Positions 6,023 through 9,421 of a stretch of DNA of 9,421 nt are shown here, piece by piece. Source of the DNA: Gammaproteobacteria bacterium (GTDB lineage: Bacteria; Pseudomonadota; Gammaproteobacteria; SZUA-140); the NCBI GenBank assembly GCA_026982145.1, contig JALSHQ010000373.1, positions 1 to 9,421 on the forward strand. The letters are read 5' to 3'. The position numbers and the translations under genes were made by a program. The notes below the pieces were generated by a model. That model was not told the DNA's origin. It saw nothing but the letters and a program-made list of their open reading frames with translations, and did not search any database. Position 1 is the first letter of the stretch. Every line of letters begins with the position of its first letter.

Positions 6023-7114
6023 CTATTGAGTGAATCCAGAGAAATTCCCTAAATTCCCACCTGTTGCCTGAATCGCACTTTCCACGCGATTTAATACGCT
6101 GTTTTGGCTAATGCCTCCCAATACATATACCCTGTTGTTGTAAGTGGCGGTTGCGGTTCCGCTTCGAGGGGTAGTGAGCGGGGTGGTGTATTGCCACTTG
6201 CCGACGCTGCCATCGCTCTCCAGTGGCGCGAACTCTACACTGCCAAGCCTGTTGGCACCATCGTGCCCAGCTAGAATATAGAGGTATTTTCCCAGCGTGA
6301 AGGCCGAGGCGATAAAGCGTGGTGTAAGCAGCGCGGTATTTTCAATGCGCCAAGGCGAAATCTCGCCGCTGTTTGATATTTTGCTTGATTCAACGTCACC
6401 ATAGCTGACGGTTTGGTCGTTTTTCATATGACCGGCAAGTAAGTACAGATGGTTATTGCTGATTGCCGACGAATGGATATAGCGATCAACTTGCGACTGC
6501 TGTGGTGAGAGCTGCCATTCATTGAGTGTGCCGTCCGCATTGATTGATGTGTATTCAATGGAGTGCAGAAAAATACCGTTATAGCCGCCTAGAGCATAGA
6601 GGTAGTTGCGATGTTGGTTGATCGTGAGTCCGCGCCGCGGGGTGGTGAGTGTTTGTGTTAGCTGCCACTGCCCCAGTGAACCATCGAGATTTATTTTAGC
6701 TTTTTCGACCGTTGCGACGGGAATATTACTCTCTCCTAAAGATCCTTTTGCACCACCAATGGCGTACAAGTAGCCATTGACGGCAGCTGCCGCGAGGTAA
6801 AACCTTCCTTCATTGAGCATTGTCGTCTGTTGCCATTGACCAAGGCTCCCATCCGAATGAATTTTGGCGTATTCGACAGTACGGACATAGTGGTTTTGAT
6901 CGCTAATGCCACCGAGAACATAAAGGTGGTTATTGTAGGCGGTGGCCGCAAGTGCTCGCCGTGGTACATTGAATGCAGCCTCACTGTTCCAGCCTAATTT
7001 GAATCTCTCTTTTTCGCTTTCATCATGCTTAGTTTTCAGTGAGAAAACTGCAATAATGGCCAGCAGGACAACAAATAAAAAAGGCCAATGGTAGTTCTGT
7101 TTGTCTGTTTTCAT
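6023..7114 (-). CDS. Membrane-anchored Kelch-repeat beta-propeller protein
   Basis: 363 residues. A short polar start is followed by one hydrophobic segment (11-26), with no obvious signal-peptidase site after it, so the protein is probably anchored in the inner membrane with the rest in the periplasm. Residues 40-350 hold six Kelch-type repeats of 51-56 residues. The core motifs are LYVLGG (64), LYAIGG (116), LYALGG (172), LYLLAG (223), LYILAG (278) and VYVLGG (329), most followed by a 'V E' strand and a DGSLGQW-like turn. The turn tryptophans are W94, W150, W200, W255 and W307. W42 at the N-terminus supplies the sixth, as expected when the ring closes with the first strand. Kelch propellers are usually binding platforms; some, such as NanM, are enzymes. 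No catalytic motif is recognised, and the partner is unknown. The start has no clear Shine-Dalgarno site. The gene is divergent from nudF. Confidence 0.85.
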   Translation of the reverse strand: MKTDKQNYHWPFLFVVLLAIIAVFSLKTKHDESEKERFKLGWNSEAAFNVPRRALAATAYNNHLYVLGGISDQNHYVRTVEYAKIHSDGSLGQWQQTTMLNEGRFYLAAAAVNGYLYAIGGAKGSLGESNIPVATVEKAKINLDGSLGQWQLTQTLTTPRRGLTINQHRNYLYALGGYNGIFLHSIEYTSINADGTLNEWQLSPQQSQVDRYIHSSAISNNHLYLLAGHMKNDQTVSYGDVESSKISNSGEISPWRIENTALLTPRFIASAFTLGKYLYILAGHDGANRLGSVEFAPLESDGSVGKWQYTTPLTTPRSGTATATYNNRVYVLGGISQNSVLNRVESAIQATGGNLGNFSGFTQ

Positions 7115-7223
7115 TGAGTGAGGCCGTTAGTGTTACGCGCTATTTGGTTTTTATGGGTTAGTTTTTGGACGTCTTTGGAGTCGTATCAGCAATAATAGCA
7201 GTGTTTGAAAATGGGGTCGTGTT

Positions 7224-7823
7224 GTGACAGAAGAGAATTTTGAAATCATCGAGAAAACCACTTGCTACAAAGGTTTTTTTAAGATGACACAGTTGCGTCT
7301 GAGGTATCGTAAGTATAATGGTGAATGGAGCGAGGTGTTAACGCGCGAGATATTTGAGCGTGGCCATGCTGTAGCGGTATTGCCCTACGACCCGGTGCGT
7401 GATGAAGTGGTATTGATAGAGCAGTTTCGTGTGGGCGCGTTAGATTTTCCGGCGGACCCTTGGTTGATCGAAATTGTAGCTGGCATTATTGATGAGGGTG
7501 AAAGTGCGGAAAAGGTTGTACATCGGGAGATGAAAGAGGAGGCAGGATGTGTGATCGAAGAATTAGAGCACGTTTGTAACTACCTCGTTAGCCCGGGTGG
7601 TACGACTGAATCAACCGCGCTGTTCTGTGGCAGGGTGGATGCAACCCATGTGGAGGGTGTTCATGGCCTTGCGGATGAGGGTGAGGATATAAAGGTCAGT
7701 GTTGTGGCGTACAACGAGGCGGTAGCATTACTAGAAAGCGGCCGTATCAATTCAGCTAGCCCGTTAATTGCCTTGCAGTGGTTGATGATGAACCGTGAAC
7801 GCCTACGTCAGCAGTGGCAATAA
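7224..7823 (+). CDS. nudF: ADP-ribose pyrophosphatase (Nudix hydrolase, NudF type)
   Basis: Hydrolyses ADP-ribose to AMP and ribose-5-phosphate, limiting free ADP-ribose in the cytosol. The 199 residues align with E. coli NudF: REIFERGHAVAVLPYDPVRDEVVLIEQFR (41-69), the Nudix box beginning at G87 with E93, R101, E102, E105, E106 and G108, then SPGGTTE (123-129) and the HGLADEGEDI block (147-156). The last hydrophobic position of the Nudix box is cysteine (C109), a mild deviation. The start must be the GTG at 7224: an in-frame stop lies at 7206 and no ATG occurs between. A GGGG stretch (7213-7216) is a weak ribosome site. The gene is followed by yqiB as in E. coli, where the order is nudF-yqiB-cpdA. 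Confidence 0.94.
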   Translation: MTEENFEIIEKTTCYKGFFKMTQLRLRYRKYNGEWSEVLTREIFERGHAVAVLPYDPVRDEVVLIEQFRVGALDFPADPWLIEIVAGIIDEGESAEKVVHREMKEEAGCVIEELEHVCNYLVSPGGTTESTALFCGRVDATHVEGVHGLADEGEDIKVSVVAYNEAVALLESGRINSASPLIALQWLMMNRERLRQQWQ

Positions 7824-7904
7824 CAAAGTAATGCTGATTTGGCATCAAAGGTTCCTTGAGTTGGTCGATATATATAACATGCTAAAAAGCAGTTGTGAGT
7901 ACTT

Positions 7905-8327
7905 ATGTTGATACCCAGTGGCAAGCCTCTGATGTTGATGTACGAAGAGAACTATCAGGCGCTGACTCGCCTACTGCCTGATATGGAGGCAGATATCGCG
8001 ATACTTTCCTCCTCTAGCGACCTTCCTGATTTGCATATGAAAGTGGTTGAGCGCGGAAAATATACGCTGACAATCACCTTTTTACATGCGCTTGATGATA
8101 GTGAAATCGTGCCTGATATGTATTTGAAGATAAAAGTCTATCACGATGCAAAAGTCGCGGAGGTGCTTACCTATCAGAATAAGACTGGCTTCGCCCGTAT
8201 TTATTCATATCCAAATAAGAAAATACGTTATCCCATTGAGAAGCGGCGAGTAAATCAATTTTTTTCGGAGTGGTTGTCATACTGTGTCTCTAGGGATTAT
8301 CGTTTTGCCTGTAGCGCAGCGGTATGA
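7905..8327 (+). CDS. yqiB: DUF1249 family protein YqiB
   Basis: 140 residues, the same length as E. coli YqiB and similar to it from end to end. Shared marks are the N-terminal helix YEENYQALTRLLP (13-25), YLKIKVYHDAKVAEV (73-87), the YPNKK motif (102-106) and EKRRVNQFFSEWLSYC (112-127). The biochemical function of the family is not known to me. No signal peptide or membrane segment is seen, so it is probably cytosolic. An in-frame stop at 7896 leaves ATG 7905 as the first start; the ribosome site is weak. The gap of 81 bp after nudF has no terminator, so co-transcription is likely. In E. coli cpdA comes next, but here a small acidic orphan gene follows instead. Confidence 0.92.
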   Translation: MLIPSGKPLMLMYEENYQALTRLLPDMEADIAILSSSSDLPDLHMKVVERGKYTLTITFLHALDDSEIVPDMYLKIKVYHDAKVAEVLTYQNKTGFARIYSYPNKKIRYPIEKRRVNQFFSEWLSYCVSRDYRFACSAAV

Positions 8328-8342
8328 CCATCACGATAGAAA

Positions 8343-8371
8343 GCAAAGTATCAAGCCTACTCATACTTTGC
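8343..8371. repeat. Perfect 9-bp inverted repeat after yqiB
   Basis: GCAAAGTAT (8343-8351) and ATACTTTGC (8363-8371) are exact reverse complements across an 11-nt spacer, starting 15 nt after the yqiB stop. No T-run follows on the plus strand; on the minus strand the stem is followed by only TTTC. It could be a weak terminator or mRNA-end structure for yqiB, or an operator for the gene at 8463. Confidence 0.65.
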
Positions 8372-8462
8372 CGATAACTGTTGTACCTGTATCCGAATGT
8401 CACCATCAGTGTTGGTGGGGTGTTCGCGAGATTCAAGTAGACTAAGCAAGGGGGAGTTTATA

Positions 8463-8603
8463 ATGAGCGGCCCAAAAGATAATGACTTTGATTTGGAAGA
8501 TGAGTGCTCTGAAGACTATATTGCTGCTGATAAGTGGAGTAACGAGTGGGACTCCGCAGGCGATTTATCAGGCATAGACTTTAGGCTTGTTGACGAAGAG
8601 TAA
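8463..8603 (+). CDS. Small, very acidic orphan protein (46 residues)
   Basis: The frame opens at ATG 8397, but the ATG at 8463 has an excellent ribosome site (AGGGGGAG, 8449-8456, 6 nt before it), so the protein is probably 46 residues. It has 16 Asp/Glu against 3 Lys/Arg, a net charge of about -13. Visible stretches are DNDFDLEDE (6-14), two tryptophans in KWSNEWD (24-30), and GIDFRLVDEE at the end. There is no membrane segment or signal; it has one cysteine (C15). I do not recognise a family. Small acidic proteins of this type can be DNA mimics, anti-activators or partners of basic proteins, but nothing here decides this. It lies 135 bp after yqiB and may be transcribed with it or on its own. 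Confidence 0.72.
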   Translation: MSGPKDNDFDLEDECSEDYIAADKWSNEWDSAGDLSGIDFRLVDEE

Positions 8604-8905
8604 AAGTTTTTCAGCTTCTCACGGTAAGCGCACCGATTTGGCTATTAATCTTTATATAACCGAAGCGTTCGGTCGGCCAATTTTAGTCATGCTTACACGC
8701 TCTAAAAAGCTATAAATAAAACCATTGTTGCAGCGCCTCCTACTCCGAAACAATAGGGAGCATTTCATTACTGTCCATACTCCGACAAGCCTGCCCATAA
8801 ATGCCAGTAAATTAATCTCGATTGATTTGAGTTTAGGCTCGAAAATAAATCGGCATTACTGATACAATATTTAAAATAAATTTCCTGTAGGGTGCTCAAG
8901 TAAGA
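8604..8905. other. AT-rich non-coding stretch of about 300 bp
   Basis: I see no convincing gene here on either strand. It contains a small hairpin CCGAA-GCG-TTCGG (8660-8672), enclosed by a second short pairing TTGGC (8638-8642) with GCCAA (8676-8680) that runs into TTTT, which could be a terminator for the acidic gene. TACAAT at 8863-8868 could be a -10 box for the gene at 8906, but no matching -35 box is seen. Confidence 0.45.
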
Positions 8906-9421
8906 ATGCACAGGTATGCAGTTTCCATTTTTATTGGTGTGATGCTGGCTTTCTGGCAATCTGTGGTGGTCGCTGAGGTCGCTGAGGTCGCTGAGGTCGC
9001 TGAGGTCGCTGAGGTCGCTGAGGTCGCAGCTGGCGACGGCTTAGTCGAGGTGAGCCTTGGCATCGAACTATTCCGCTGGCAGGAATTTAATGGCGCTGGC
9101 ACGCGGTTGCTGACTGAGCAGGGGCCGCGCGTCCGCTTTAGGATTTCTCATAATAATGAAGCAAGGTTAACCGGTGGCTTTATTTATAATATAAGCGGTT
9201 CGTTTTATGGCGGTGATGTTGAATATGATGGCCAGAGCCAACCGGGCGGGTACTTTAGTGCTGCGTATGTGGATTATGCCGGTGTATCGGGGGAGTTCCT
9301 TGGTGGCTATCGACTGAAAAACCTTTTCTGGGGGCGTTCATTTGATCTGCTTGCAGGTCACGGTCTCGACAGTTGGACAAGAGAGATTGGCAACGGCATA
9401 AACTCTCAGGGAGACAAAGTG
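8906..9421 (+). CDS. Exported, probably outer-membrane beta-barrel protein (cut by the right edge)
   Basis: 172 codons are open to the window end with no stop. An in-frame stop at 8888-8890 leaves ATG 8906 as the only good start. Residues 1-23 look like a signal peptide: short basic start (H2, R3), hydrophobic core IFIGVMLAF, and VVA before E24 as the likely cut site. The mature N-terminus is then the six-fold Val-Ala-Glu repeat (about 22-41). After that come alternating, aromatic-rich stretches typical of beta strands: VEVSLGIELFRWQEF (47-61), RVRFRI (75-80), GGFIYNISGSFYGG (90-103), GYFSAAYVDY (115-124) and GEFLGGYRL (129-137), with glycine and DVEYDGQ turns. This pattern suits an outer-membrane beta-barrel. 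The family and ligand are unknown, and the C-terminal half is missing. Confidence 0.78.
   Translation, partial: MHRYAVSIFIGVMLAFWQSVVVAEVAEVAEVAEVAEVAEVAAGDGLVEVSLGIELFRWQEFNGAGTRLLTEQGPRVRFRISHNNEARLTGGFIYNISGSFYGGDVEYDGQSQPGGYFSAAYVDYAGVSGEFLGGYRLKNLFWGRSFDLLAGHGLDSWTREIGNGINSQGDKV
8969..9027 (+). repeat. Six perfect copies of a 9-bp tandem repeat (Val-Ala-Glu)
   Basis: The unit GTCGCTGAG occurs six times without change at 8969-9022, followed by a partial copy GTCGC (9023-9027). It lies in frame at the signal-peptide junction of the exported protein and encodes Val-Ala-Glu each time. Identical codons in every copy suggest recent expansion by slippage. Gain or loss of a copy would change the protein by three residues without shifting the frame. 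Confidence 0.97.

Noticed and set aside
8397..8462. Upstream ATG giving a 68-residue version of the acidic protein
   Set aside because: The first 22 codons have a different composition and no ribosome site, while ATG 8463 has a near-perfect one.
8768..8959. Minus-strand frame of 63 codons across the start of the exported protein
   Set aside because: It overlaps a clear signal peptide on the plus strand and has no ribosome site. The frame at 8896-9102 on the same strand is only the antisense reading of the 9-bp repeat.
8969..9027. Tandem repeat as a CRISPR array or phage attachment site
   Set aside because: The units are 9 bp with no spacers and are in frame inside a coding sequence.

Overview
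The window reads as chromosomal DNA from a gammaproteobacterium. The tRNA-wobble pair cmoA-cmoB, a NudF-type Nudix hydrolase followed by the YqiB (DUF1249) gene, and a ClpB that matches the E. coli protein in residue numbering at its catalytic sites together point to that class. I cannot name a genus. Base composition looks moderate, near half G+C by eye, with AT-rich spacers. I saw no tRNA, rRNA, CRISPR array, transposase or phage gene.

Layout from left to right. A leftward gene cut by the left edge (1-505) looks like the N-terminal part of a GspE/PulE/PilB-like ATPase. It diverges from clpB (695-3298), which has a very good match to a sigma-32 heat-shock promoter and a strong hairpin terminator. 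Next come cmoA and cmoB, overlapping by 4 bp, which make carboxy-SAM and use it to form cmo5U at the tRNA wobble position. An unrecognised arginine-rich protein (5316-5666) follows behind its own extended -10 promoter, and then a 49-residue single-pass membrane protein (5832-5981) that is easily missed. On the minus strand, 6023-7114 encodes a membrane-anchored six-bladed Kelch propeller. Divergent from it is nudF (GTG start), then yqiB, then a 46-residue very acidic orphan protein (8463-8603). After about 300 bp with no clear gene, an exported, probably outer-membrane beta-barrel protein begins at 8906 and runs off the right edge. Its mature N-terminus is made of a perfect 9-bp tandem repeat.

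Most of the recognised genes are housekeeping: protein disaggregation, tRNA modification and ADP-ribose clean-up. I do not see a coherent new multi-gene system. The least explained parts are the small orphan proteins (5316, 5832 and 8463), the anchored Kelch propeller, the Val-Ala-Glu repeat at the start of the putative barrel protein, three evenly spaced small hairpins at 5726-5780, and a perfect 9-bp inverted repeat at 8343-8371.
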